Below, in pieces: positions 1 to 6,951 of a stretch of 10,314 bases of DNA; position 1 is the first letter of the stretch; each line of letters starts with the position of its first letter. The stretch is from Streptomyces griseus subsp. griseus (GTDB lineage: Bacteria > Actinomycetota > Actinomycetes > Streptomycetales > Streptomycetaceae). The translations under genes were made by a program, and so were the position numbers. Location: positions 1 through 10,314 of the forward strand of contig NZ_JOJE01000084.1 in assembly GCF_000720255.1 (NCBI RefSeq), in the 5' to 3' direction. The notes below the pieces were generated by a model, which ran no database searches, was not told the origin of the DNA, and saw nothing but the letters and a program-made list of their open reading frames with translations.

Positions 1-1
1 G

Positions 2-337
2 GGCGGCGACGAGGTCCGCGGGCGGCGCATGCCGTGGATGGCTTTCGCGGGCCGCCACGACGAGACGGACGCCGAGTCGCTGGTGCTCATGGTCGACGAC
101 GCGGCGAACCCCAACCACCCGCCGCAGTGGTTCGCCCGTACAGAGGAGTTCGCCTGCCTCAACCCCGCACCGTTCTTCAGCGAGGAGCTGACCATCGAAC
201 AGGGCTCCACCGTGCGGTTCCGCTACGGCGTCGCAATTGCCGACGCCGACGCGAGCGCGGCTCCCGCGCTCGCCGAAGCGGTGCGCGAGGTGCTCGCTCG
301 GTCCGAGGCGCCCGTCGCTGCCGGTGAAACCATATGA
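2..337 (+). CDS. PmoA family (DUF6807) protein, 3' part only
   Basis: The frame is open from the window edge, so the gene begins upstream and only about 111 C-terminal residues are seen. The stretch LVLMVDDAANPNHPPQWFAR, followed by CLNPAPFF and then a segment around EQGSTVRFRYGVAIAD, matches the C-terminal end of the actinobacterial 'methane oxygenase PmoA' family (DUF6807). Despite that name, the family is not shown to be part of methane monooxygenase. Its members usually lie in sugar or polyol catabolic loci beside Gfo/Idh/MocA-type dehydrogenases. The ATG at 29 is internal to the reading frame and is not taken as the start. The gene ends in TGA and is followed by a strong stem-loop. It converges on the epoxide-hydrolase remnant and probably belongs to the chromosomal or ancestral flank rather than to the aldoxime cluster. 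The family call is from remembered sequence pattern. Confidence 0.75.
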   Translation, partial: GGDEVRGRRMPWMAFAGRHDETDAESLVLMVDDAANPNHPPQWFARTEEFACLNPAPFFSEELTIEQGSTVRFRYGVAIADADASAAPALAEAVREVLARSEAPVAAGETI

Positions 338-354
338 GCCCCACGGGGTGGTGA

Positions 355-386
355 CCGGAGTGCCGGGCGGGTGTCCGGCACTCCGG
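355..386. terminator. Palindromic stem-loop terminator after the PmoA-family gene
   Basis: CCGGAGTGCCGG (355-366) and CCGGCACTCCGG (375-386) form a perfect 12-base-pair stem with an 8-base loop, 17 bases after the stop codon. No T-run follows on either strand, which is common for actinobacterial terminators. Because it lies between convergent genes it may serve both. The remaining bases up to 529 show no gene or clear signal. Confidence 0.75.
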
Positions 387-529
387 CTTGCCGGTTGATC
401 GAAGCGAGTGATGCGCGTCAGGGGAACGCGGATCCATCGACTCAAGACCTCAGCGATCCCCGAACAGCCGCACCGGGAAGCCGCAATGTGTCGCGGTGAA
501 CAGGACCCACCGCTCAGTAGGAGCGGGCT

Positions 530-890
530 CTACTGGCCGAGGACCGAGGGGAGCTCGGCGAAGTCGAAGTAGTCGCGCCAGGCGGTGATGAGGCCGCCGG
601 TGACCTCGAAGACGCCCATGACCCGGAAGGTGATCGCACGTCCGCCGATGCTGAACGTGTCGGTGCGTTCATTCATGACCAGGTTGCCGGACGCGATCTG
701 GTGGCGAATCTCCCACTGGATGACATCGAACTTGGGCAGGAAGCGTGCGAAGTCGTCACGGATGGCGGTGCGGCCGACGACGGGTTCCATTCGGGATGTT
801 GTGGTAGCAGGCGTCTTCCTCGAAGTACTCGCTGAGCCGGTCCAGATCGAGATCGGGGACGTTCATGTCCTGGGCGAACGCACGGACGAT
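530..890 (-). pseudogene. Limonene-1,2-epoxide hydrolase-like protein, frameshifted and 5'-truncated
   Basis: Two adjacent minus-strand frames together give about 119 residues of an LEH-like protein (NTF2 fold). The first part, 33 codons from 890, contains IVRAFAQDMN and ends DACYHNIP. Skipping one A at about 790-791 joins it to MEPVVGRTAIRDDF and on to the TAG stop at 530. The known LEH active-site residues are all visible: Tyr and Asn in YHN, Arg and Asp in NERTD, and Asp in WRDYFD. In the family these activate water for one-step epoxide opening. Only about eight N-terminal residues are missing. They are replaced by an IS701 transposase fragment whose TGA (891-893) lies directly upstream in the same frame. 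With no start codon and a frameshift, the gene is probably dead unless the extra base is a sequencing error. It lies in line downstream of the molybdoenzyme gene and may once have been the last gene of that row. Confidence 0.8.
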
Positions 891-1268
891 TCAGTTCGCC
901 TGCTTGCCCAGCGCTCCGCAGTACTGGTGCGCAACCGCCATCGACATCTTCCCGTCCTTGGGGAAGGACACATCATCGACCGCCCAGGCAGCCGGGCCGA
1001 TCAGCGGCAGCATCCGCTCCGCGATCCGCCGCCGCACCGGCAGCGGATCCCAGGCCGACTGGTTCACGAACTACTGCAGGTTCTGCTCGTTGCCGTCCTC
1101 CAGCCGCTCCGCCATCGGCTGGATCGACTTGCGCCGCCCGTCCAGCATCAGCCCCCGCAGATAGCAGTCGCCCTTGACCCGCTGATCCTTCCGCGGCCCC
1201 GAGGCGAACGCATCAGCGACGAACAGCGCCAACTTCGACCGAGCACGGTTCACTTCATGTGCGTCCAC
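891..1268 (-). pseudogene. IS701-family transposase remnant (N-terminal about 125 codons, in-frame stop)
   Basis: From a GTG at 1268 the protein begins MDAHEVNRARSKLALF and continues through DQRVKGDCYLRGLMLDGRRK and SIQPMAERL, the standard N-terminus of IS701-family DDE transposases. After NLQ an in-frame TAG (1071-1073) interrupts it where the family has Gln, so this is probably CAG to TAG. The same frame then resumes with [28 protein letters not shown] (containing the first catalytic Asp region) and [12 protein letters not shown]. It stops at TGA 891-893, just where the family continues with NCQ. Full-length relatives are roughly 400 residues, so about two thirds is lost. The fragment lies between the stop of the molybdoenzyme gene (47 bases away) and the epoxide hydrolase remnant, marking a deletion-type junction at about 892. 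No terminal inverted repeat was identified between 1269 and 1315. Confidence 0.85.
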
Positions 1269-1315
1269 ACCTTCAACGTGCCCCCGAACAGACCGAGAAG
1301 GAACGTAACGGAGTC

Positions 1316-3655
1316 CTACTGGGTGTCCTGCGCAGGAGGATCGAAGGCCCGCACTGGCGGGAGTGGTCCGTCAAAGCGTTCGACCTGGACAAGCGCCGTT
1401 CCTGAGCTTGGGCCTTGGGCGAGCTTCGAGGTGCCCTTGTCGAAGGTGAGCACGTTCGGGTTGCCGTGCGCGTCGAGCCCACCAGGCTCGATGGGGTCGT
1501 ACCACGCTCCGGCATGGAGCACGACGACGCCGCTGCGGACTCCTGGATCGATCACCGCACCGGCGAGACACTGACCACGGTCGTTGAAGACCCGAACGAC
1601 GTCACCCGCGCGGATGTGGCGGGCTGTTGCGTCGTCGGGGTTCACGTGTATCGGCTCGCGTCCCCGGACCTTGGACTCAGCGCTGTGGTCTGCTTGGTCG
1701 TACTGGCTGTGTAGACGGGTTCGCGGCTGCGGAGAGAGCAGGTGCAGGGGGAAGTGCTCCGCAATCGTCGAGCCCAACCACTCCTGAGGCTCGAGCCAGG
1801 TGGGGTGTCCCGGACAGTCGTCGTAGGCGAAGGACTCGATCGTCGCCGAGGTCAGTTCAACCTTGCCGGAAGGCGTGGCCAACGGGTTTCGCATCGGGTC
1901 CTCACGCAACAACGCCAACGGGTCGGCCCGCCGATCGGGCTCCGGCAGGGGAATGGTGACCTCGCCGGCGGCCCAGAACGTCCGGAAGTCAGGAATCGGC
2001 ATGCCGGCAGCGGCCAGGCCATCTCGCGTGGTGTCGTAGAGATGCCGCACCCACTCATCGGCAGACCGACCTTCGGTGAACTCGCGGCGGAATCCAAGCC
2101 GGTCTGCCAAGTCCGCGAACACCGCATAGTCGTCGCGTGCCTCTCCCGGGGGGTCTACCGCGGCGTGCATGACAGAGAGGTGAGACTCGTGGCGGCCGAA
2201 CGCCACGTCGTTGCGTTCGAGATAGGTGGAGACTGGCAGCACGATGTCGGCATGCTTGGCGGTGGCGGTCCAGAAGGACTCGTGCACGATGATCGTACGG
2301 GGTTGCTGCCAGGCCTCCACCAGGCGATTGAGGTCCTGGTGATGATGGAACGGGTTTCCCCCGCACCAGTAGACGAGGTCGATGTCGGGAAAGGTCACGC
2401 GGCGGCCGTCGAAGTCGATCTCTTGCCCAGGACCCAGCAGCATGTCGGCGATGCGAGCAACCGGGATGGGCGCGATCTCGGGAAGCTCACGCACTTTTTG
2501 CGGGAATGCGGCGACCGGAAGCTTGCGTTGACGCGCGCCGGTGCTGTGGTGGGTGCCGAACCCGAGCGCGACCCCCCTCTGGGGCCGACCCAGGTGACCG
2601 GCCATGGCGGCGAGAGCAATGGCGGCCCAGAAGGGCTGCTCGCCATGGTCACCGCGCTGAATGGACCAGCTCACTGTGATCAACGTCCGGCCGCCCACGA
2701 TCCGGCGCGCTAGGTCACGGATGGTGGCGTCAGGGATGTCACACACCTCGGCCGCCCAGCTCGCGTCCTTGACGACGCCGTCCAGAGCCCCGGACAGGTA
2801 GGCCACGAGATCCTCGGCCCCCACGCAGCACTCCCGCAGGAACTCGGCATCGTGGTCGCCGGCGGCCCACACCTCGTAGGTCAGGGCCAGCATCAACGCG
2901 GTGTCTGTGTTGGGCCTGACGCGGACCCATTGCGCCTCGTCGATGTCGAGGTCGCTCCGCTGTGGACTGATGTTGACCAGCTCGACACCGGCCTCGGCGC
3001 ACATCCGCAGGCCCGAGCGCGACCGGTGCATGTGCACCCCGCCGGGGTTGACCTGAGCGTTCTTGGCAGGAAGGCCACCGAAGGCCAGGAGGAGGTCGAC
3101 GTGCTCCGCGATCTCCTCCCACGTCGGGACGGACAGCAAGTGCTCATTGGCTGAGGTGCCGAGCACGTGCGGGACGATCCGCGCCATGGCGGCGAAGCTG
3201 TAGCTGTCGATCGAAGGCGTGTAGCCACCTGCCACGTTGAGGAAGCGATGCACCTGACTTTGCGCATGGTGAAAGCGCCCAGCGCTTGCCCACCCGTAGG
3301 AACCTCCGAAGATCGAGCTGGGCCCACGCGTGTTGTGGGCGCGCTTGATCTCTTCTGCCACCAGGTCGAGCGCGCGCTCCCACGAGACAGGTGTAAAGGT
3401 GTCGTCGCCCCGTCGTCGCGCGGGCGTATCCCTGTTCCGCAGGTAGCTGGTCCGAACCATGGGACGAAGGACACGACCTCGACCTTGGTCATAGCTCGTT
3501 CGGCGGTAGCCGATCGTGGCCGGCTCCGGGTCGTCCAGGGGTGAGATCCAGCGGACCTCCCCGCCCTTGACGACGACTCGATACCTACCCCAGTGCGTGG
3601 CAGTCGTGAACACTCCGTGGTGCACATCTGTTCGAGCGGGGCGCGGGTTCTGCAT
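1316..3655 (-). CDS. Molybdopterin-dependent oxidoreductase, BisC/TorA (DMSO reductase) type, cytoplasmic
   Basis: The 779-residue protein fits the bis-MGD molybdoenzyme group that lacks an N-terminal Fe-S cluster (biotin sulfoxide, TMAO and DMSO reductases). Landmarks in order are TTATHWGRYRVVVK at 17-30, the signature IFGGSYGWASAGRFHHAQSQ at 115-134, and YS at 152-153, whose Ser153 aligns with the molybdenum-ligating serine of this group. These are followed by VYWCGGNPFHHHQDLNR (about 428-444), HADIVLPVSTYLERND (468-483), and a dinucleotide-binding domain from about 630 ending VRAFDPPAQDTQ. No Cys cluster motif and no twin-arginine signal are present, so a cytoplasmic enzyme like BisC is expected, reducing an S-oxide, N-oxide or N-hydroxylated compound. 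The exact substrate is unknown. The frame is open 42 codons further upstream, but the ATG at 3655 is chosen because GAGAGGA lies nine bases before it and because family homology begins close to it. It is the third gene of the minus-strand row after aldoxime dehydratase and the NTF2-like gene. Confidence 0.9.
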   Translation of the reverse strand: MQNPRPARTDVHHGVFTTATHWGRYRVVVKGGEVRWISPLDDPEPATIGYRRTSYDQGRGRVLRPMVRTSYLRNRDTPARRRGDDTFTPVSWERALDLVAEEIKRAHNTRGPSSIFGGSYGWASAGRFHHAQSQVHRFLNVAGGYTPSIDSYSFAAMARIVPHVLGTSANEHLLSVPTWEEIAEHVDLLLAFGGLPAKNAQVNPGGVHMHRSRSGLRMCAEAGVELVNISPQRSDLDIDEAQWVRVRPNTDTALMLALTYEVWAAGDHDAEFLRECCVGAEDLVAYLSGALDGVVKDASWAAEVCDIPDATIRDLARRIVGGRTLITVSWSIQRGDHGEQPFWAAIALAAMAGHLGRPQRGVALGFGTHHSTGARQRKLPVAAFPQKVRELPEIAPIPVARIADMLLGPGQEIDFDGRRVTFPDIDLVYWCGGNPFHHHQDLNRLVEAWQQPRTIIVHESFWTATAKHADIVLPVSTYLERNDVAFGRHESHLSVMHAAVDPPGEARDDYAVFADLADRLGFRREFTEGRSADEWVRHLYDTTRDGLAAAGMPIPDFRTFWAAGEVTIPLPEPDRRADPLALLREDPMRNPLATPSGKVELTSATIESFAYDDCPGHPTWLEPQEWLGSTIAEHFPLHLLSPQPRTRLHSQYDQADHSAESKVRGREPIHVNPDDATARHIRAGDVVRVFNDRGQCLAGAVIDPGVRSGVVVLHAGAWYDPIEPGGLDAHGNPNVLTFDKGTSKLAQGPSSGTALVQVERFDGPLPPVRAFDPPAQDTQ

Positions 3656-3696
3656 AGGTGAACGTCCTCTCATCAAGCAATGCGTGGCAGTCGTGA
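3594..3696. repeat. 16-base direct repeat across the molybdoenzyme start
   Basis: TGCGTGGCAGTCGTGA occurs at 3594-3609, inside the 5' coding part (encoding the conserved TTATH motif), and again at 3681-3696 in the untranslated leader. The starts are 87 bases apart. In the leader copy the same frame again reads TTATH. This looks like a partial local duplication of the 5' end of the gene. No function is evident. Confidence 0.75.
3665..3671 (-). promoter_or_regulatory. Ribosome binding site that decides the molybdoenzyme start
   Basis: GAGAGGA on the minus strand lies nine bases before the ATG at 3655. The same nine-base string (TCCTCTCAT on the plus strand) recurs before the aldoxime dehydratase start at 5433-5441, which supports both start choices. 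Confidence 0.65.
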
Positions 3697-3697
3697 C

Positions 3698-3717
3698 CGA
3701 GCGGAGTTCACCGCTCG
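3698..3717. other. Small hairpin in the leader between the NTF2-like and molybdoenzyme genes
   Basis: CGAGCGG and CCGCTCG form a perfect seven-base stem around the loop AGTTCA, 43 bases upstream of the molybdoenzyme ATG. It could be an attenuator, a processing site or an operator half-pair. The surrounding gap 3656-3931 (276 bases) holds no convincing gene, so the molybdoenzyme may have its own promoter there. Confidence 0.4.
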
Positions 3718-3931
3718 TACTGACCCGAGCACGGCGGACCCACCATCCACCGAGACCTGGATGGTGAACGGCGTTGGACAACGACTCGAGAGCCGGCCCC
3801 GTGGGTGGCAGGCGCCTGGCTGCCCGCTCGCGAGTCCCGACCTCGCTCAGGCCGGGCGAAGACCTTGGTCAACCCTCGTTCGAACACCTCTGGGGTGCGT
3901 GCGGACACCGACCAAACCTCGCGGCTTCGCC

Positions 3932-4362
3932 TCACATGAGCGCTGCCGTCATCGCCCTGCCGTCGAGCCAGATCTCCTTGCGCACGATCAGACCCTCGCG
4001 GCACGTCATGACGTCGAGGATGCCGAAGCTCACGCGTTGCCCGCGCGGCTCGACCACCGTGCCGCCCAGGTTCCATGGCTTGGCCAGGGTGCCGGTGAGG
4101 ATCGAGCGGCACACGCAGCCCCCGTCGTGGGCCACGATCTCCTGGATGTCGAACTGCTGGTCGGACCAGGCTTCGAGCAGGAACCCGAAGGCCGAGCGGC
4201 ACTCCGCGGAGCCTCGCGCCTCGGGTGCTCTGGCCATGTGCATCTCGGAGTCCGCCGTGAACGAGCAGCACCGGAGTTGAACCGAGTCAACGACTCACTC
4301 CCGGGCTGCCTCCTGGCACCATGAATTCCGCCGACTTCGTAGTCAACGATCGTGTTCGACAT
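3932..4362 (-). pseudogene. NTF2/SnoaL-like protein with an N-terminal frameshift
   Basis: From ATG 4362, which follows GAAGG and lies 34 bases after the aldoxime dehydratase stop, the frame reads MSNTIVDYEVGG through GSES. It then loses similarity to the family. One base out of step, the sequence VDSVQLRCCSFTADSEMH begins, followed by QQFDIQEIVAHDGGCV, CRSILTGTL and FGILDVMTCREGLIVRKEIW, ending AALM at TGA 3932. CSFTADSEMH and the later beta-strands are typical of SnoaL/NTF2-like small enzymes and binding proteins. Joining the two frames near 4289-4294 (one base apparently missing) gives about 143 residues, normal for the family. A TGA at 4295-4297 in the second frame shows the switch must lie after it. 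If no frame change happens, only a 103-residue product from ATG 4243 is possible. Function is not recognisable. Position suggests a partner of the flanking enzymes. The epoxide-hydrolase remnant has the same fold. Confidence 0.65.
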
Positions 4363-4396
4363 CGCGTCTTACCTTCGGACCAGGGACCCGGACCGC

Positions 4397-5425
4397 TCAG
4401 TGATGGGTAATGGGATGGGACTCAGTGGTGCTCAGATGGCCGAAGAACGGCAGCAGGCCGGTACGGTCGTGACAATTGACGTATTCGGCTCGTGCGCCGC
4501 CTTCCGGCACCACATAGACCTCGTGCCCGAGCACCACGGTCACGTCTGGCGCGAAGTGCGCCGCCAGCTCGCCGAAGCTCTTCAGGATCGCAAGATGAGT
4601 CGGATGCTCATGGGCCCATGCCTCGAGGTGCGCCAGCGACTGCCACCAAGCCAGAGAGGACGTCTGCACCTGCGATCCGGCCGGGAAGTCGACGTCGAGC
4701 TTGCGGATACTGAGACACCCGGTCGTGAGGGGGTTGTCCACCAGGTAGTCGACCCCTACTTGATAGACGGGGAGCATCCGCTCCTCGAACCAGTCGCGCT
4801 CTGCATCGGGACAGTGCCGCCAACCCTGAGGCGACCTGATGAAGCAGGCGTTTTCCGGCACCTCGAACCAGATATGGCGGTCAAGCGAAGTCACGGCGCC
4901 CATTGAGACGTCCTGCACGGTCGCCGGAAGGCCGCCGTTCTCGGCGTCGTGGATACGGTCGCGCATCGACCCGAAGTAGGAGTGGAACGGGTTGAGCTGC
5001 GTCGATCGACTCTCGGCGATACCCCATCGGACGTCCTCGGTCGAAAAGGACGTCTCCAGTCGGCGCGCCGGCACCTGAATCGTCTCGACCCACAGGCCGA
5101 TGCCTCGCTCAACCAAGCTCGGCGCCCAGGACTCCAGCGGGTGCTCTGCACGCCATCGCTGGTAATTCTCGTCGGAGGTCCAGTAGGTCATGAAAACCTC
5201 GTTGGCGCGGCCGGCTGCGTCCACATGGCGTCCGGCCTCGGCCTGATAGACACAGGACTCTGCTGCCAAGGCCCCCTGCAGCCGCTCATGCACGTCCTTC
5301 GCATCAGTTCCTGGGAGGTACTGAATGCCTATCTGCGCCATGACGATGACTTCGTCGAGTGACGAGAAAGTCGAGCTGTACGCGGAGTAGGGATTGTGGA
5401 AGTCGCGAGGTCGTATCTTCGTCAC
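4397..5425 (-). CDS. oxd: Aldoxime dehydratase (heme-containing), phenylacetaldoxime dehydratase family
   Basis: This 342-residue protein resembles OxdA/OxdB/OxdRE, cytoplasmic heme b enzymes that dehydrate aldoximes to nitriles. Family landmarks are QIGIQY at 31-36, FHSYFGSMRDRI at 147-158, CFIRSPQGW at 194-202, WWQSLAHLEAWAHEHPTHLA at 260-279, GHEV at 300-303 and YVNCHDRTGLL at 315-325. By comparison with remembered OxdRE structure work, His277 in PTH would be the heme ligand, Ser198 and His301 the substrate and acid-base residues, and Arg155 or Arg157 the active-site arginine, so catalysis looks intact. Start: GTG 5425, seven bases after GAGAGGA. Internal Met29 is too far in. It is the first gene of the minus-strand row, with the NTF2-like gene 34 bases on. 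No nitrile-degrading enzyme follows, which is unusual for this family. Whether it acts in catabolism or in making a nitrile product cannot be told. Confidence 0.9.
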   Translation of the reverse strand: MTKIRPRDFHNPYSAYSSTFSSLDEVIVMAQIGIQYLPGTDAKDVHERLQGALAAESCVYQAEAGRHVDAAGRANEVFMTYWTSDENYQRWRAEHPLESWAPSLVERGIGLWVETIQVPARRLETSFSTEDVRWGIAESRSTQLNPFHSYFGSMRDRIHDAENGGLPATVQDVSMGAVTSLDRHIWFEVPENACFIRSPQGWRHCPDAERDWFEERMLPVYQVGVDYLVDNPLTTGCLSIRKLDVDFPAGSQVQTSSLAWWQSLAHLEAWAHEHPTHLAILKSFGELAAHFAPDVTVVLGHEVYVVPEGGARAEYVNCHDRTGLLPFFGHLSTTESHPITHH

Positions 5426-5432
5426 CGTCGGT

Positions 5433-5439
5433 TCCTCTC
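5433..5439 (-). promoter_or_regulatory. Ribosome binding site of aldoxime dehydratase
   Basis: GAGAGGA on the minus strand lies seven bases before the GTG start at 5425. On the plus strand two copies of CTCATGG (5437-5443 and 5448-5454) start 11 bases apart, about one helical turn, the first overlapping this site. They may be repressor or activator half-sites. Confidence 0.6.
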
Positions 5440-5771
5440 ATGGGCAACTCATGGCTCAGCGTTGCTGCGCGCGACTCCGCGTCGTCAGACCCCGAGCAGG
5501 TACTGCCGACCCGTACTCGTTGGAGGCCACCGAAGCGTGCGACGGAGGCCGAGACGCGCCGGCCGTCACCCGAACGGGTCCTCTTCTCTTCGCAACCTTC
5601 CGTCACAGCGCCAGCGGGGCTGTTCAGACTTGACCCTGCTCCCGCATGGGTCGATCCTCGGAGCAGCGCGAGCGGTGAGGTCACCACGCGCCGGCCTCCC
5701 CGGGGCCCAAGTGAATATCGGGTTCATTGGGCAGAGGCGAATGACGACGCACGAAACCTTCCAGGCACCAA

Positions 5772-5793
5772 CGGCGCCCTGTGACGGGCGCCG
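5772..5793. other. Hairpin upstream of the LuxR regulator
   Basis: CGGCGCCC (5772-5779) and GGGCGCCG (5786-5793) form a perfect eight-base stem with loop TGTGAC, 114 bases before the regulator start. Possible roles are an autoregulatory operator, a leader structure, or a stop to transcription entering the divergent region. Confidence 0.4.
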
Positions 5794-5907
5794 CCCTTGG
5801 TATCTCGCGCGTACTCAGGGAGGTTTGTCTGCAGCAGCAGCTGGTGTCGTACGTCGGGCATCGACCAGCGACTCGGCCGCAGAAAGGCGCCCCGTGTGGA
5901 GGGTTCG

Positions 5908-6933
5908 GTGAGCACCACGCTGCTCCGGTTCGCCGCCGAGGCACGCATGTGTGGGGAGCAGGAGGAGATCCAGACCAGGATCCTTGAGGAAATGTGCCGT
6001 GTCATCCCCGGAAAGGCCGCGGGCGTGTATCTCCTGGGCAGCGACGGTAACGCGGCATCGAGCGTGCTTGCGCATGGCGTCAGCGAGTACTTCCTCGCCA
6101 GGTACGAACATCAGGGTCGCGACTCGGACCCTGTGCTGCAGGCGGTGTTGACACGTCGTTCAGCGGTGACGGAAGCAGAGATCTCAGAGCCAGCCGAGTG
6201 GATGCTGCTTCCCCTTTACAGACAGGTGCTCGCCCTGCATAGCATCGCCCACACGTTGCAGGCACCTCTGATCGTGGCCGGAGAGGTACGAGGCACCTTG
6301 AACGTGGCTCGGACGTCGAGCCAGGGCAGATTCGCTCTCGCGGAGCTGACCGTGATGGAGGCGCTCGGCCGTCTGTCCGGCCTGGCCATGGAGAGGAACA
6401 ACGTCGCTGAAGAGCTCGACAGACGGCTCGCGCGCGCGTCCGCGGCCCTCGAGCTGATCGACGAACCGGTCATCGTGACGGACACACGCACTGCGGAACG
6501 CACCGCGAATCCAGCGGCGCGGCAGGTCATCGCCGGGCTGTCAGGGGACCAGACCTTCGACGATGTTCTGGCCAGGGCGCGCGAAGGAGCAGCACATGTT
6601 CGCGACGGTACGACGCGCCCGAGCGTAGATCCCGAGACCGGCCTGAGGCTACGGTCGGTTCACCTGCCGGACGACGACATGATCATCACGATCATCCACA
6701 ACCGGGTCGACGCACCGTCACCGACTCACGCACGGGCTTGGATCCAGGGAGTCCTGAGCCCCAGGGAGTACGAGATAGCAGACCTCGTTGCCTCGGGCTT
6801 GAGGGATGGCGAGATCGCGGTACAGCTCTTCTTGAGCCCTCACACCGTCAAGAAGTACTTGAAGAGCACGTACCGTAAACTCGCGTTGCGGTCACGGGTG
6901 GAGCTCACTCGAGCGATGCACGGTGGTGCCTAG
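5908..6933 (+). CDS. LuxR-family transcriptional regulator with GAF and PAS-like sensor region
   Basis: From GTG 5908, preceded by GGAGG five bases upstream, the protein has 341 residues. The frame is open 37 codons further up, but those residues are not family-like. Residues about 1-165 read as a GAF domain (EEMCRVIPGKAAGVYLLG, then LQAPLIVAGEVRGTLNVA and an alpha-helical end). Residues 172-265 look PAS-like (ELIDEPVIVTDTRTAERTAN). Residues 282-337 form a clear LuxR-type helix-turn-helix: LSPREYEIADLVASGLRDGE, then FLSPHTVKKYLKSTYRKLAL. No receiver domain with a phosphoacceptor Asp is seen, so direct sensing of a small molecule is more likely than phosphorylation. It is transcribed away from the aldoxime dehydratase row and is the obvious candidate regulator for it. 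Its TAG stop lies inside the CTAG target of the adjacent insertion sequence, yet the C-terminus LTRAMHGGA looks complete. Confidence 0.88.
   Translation: MSTTLLRFAAEARMCGEQEEIQTRILEEMCRVIPGKAAGVYLLGSDGNAASSVLAHGVSEYFLARYEHQGRDSDPVLQAVLTRRSAVTEAEISEPAEWMLLPLYRQVLALHSIAHTLQAPLIVAGEVRGTLNVARTSSQGRFALAELTVMEALGRLSGLAMERNNVAEELDRRLARASAALELIDEPVIVTDTRTAERTANPAARQVIAGLSGDQTFDDVLARAREGAAHVRDGTTRPSVDPETGLRLRSVHLPDDDMIITIIHNRVDAPSPTHARAWIQGVLSPREYEIADLVASGLRDGEIAVQLFLSPHTVKKYLKSTYRKLALRSRVELTRAMHGGA
6930..6933. repeat. CTAG flank, left (target duplication or target preference)
   Basis: CTAG directly precedes the left terminal repeat and is repeated at 8570-8573 after the right one. Bases 6931-6933 are also the TAG stop of the LuxR gene. 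Because this subgroup always inserts at such sites, the match is necessary for but not proof of a single simple insertion. Confidence 0.75.
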
Positions 6934-6951
6934 GGCCTGTCCGGCGGATCA
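6934..6951 (+). repeat. Terminal inverted repeat, left end of the IS5-family element
   Basis: GGCCTGTCCGGCGGATCA matches the right-end repeat at 8552-8569 at all 18 positions in inverted orientation. Similarity stops at the next base inward. Confidence 0.9.

Larger units (their letters stand above)
5426..5907. promoter_or_regulatory. Divergent control region between aldoxime dehydratase and the LuxR regulator
   Basis: These 482 bases carry no gene I can support. The overlapping reading frames lack family features and good starts. Visible structure includes the paired CTCATGG boxes next to the oxd start, an imperfect palindrome GGTGAGGTCACC at 5674-5685, the inverted arms TGCTCC and GGAGCA in about 5637-5666, and a hairpin at 5772-5793. 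Promoters for both directions must lie here, but no clear -35/-10 pair could be assigned. Regulator and enzyme genes arranged head to head suggest that the LuxR protein binds in this interval. Confidence 0.6.

Noticed and set aside
585..1574. Plus-strand open frame of 329 codons
   Set aside because: It runs antisense across three unrelated sequences (LEH-like gene, IS701 remnant, molybdoenzyme 3' end), so it cannot be one ancestral gene.
1742..2713. Long plus-strand open frame of 323 codons inside the molybdoenzyme gene
   Set aside because: It is antisense to a clearly conserved protein, has no family features, and arises from GC-rich codon third positions on the other strand.
3708..4271. 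Minus-strand open frame of 187 codons overlapping the NTF2-like gene
   Set aside because: Arg/Gly/Pro-rich out-of-phase translation. The other frame carries the NTF2-like conservation.
4352..4906. Plus-strand open frame opposite aldoxime dehydratase
   Set aside because: Antisense shadow of a conserved enzyme with no recognisable domain.
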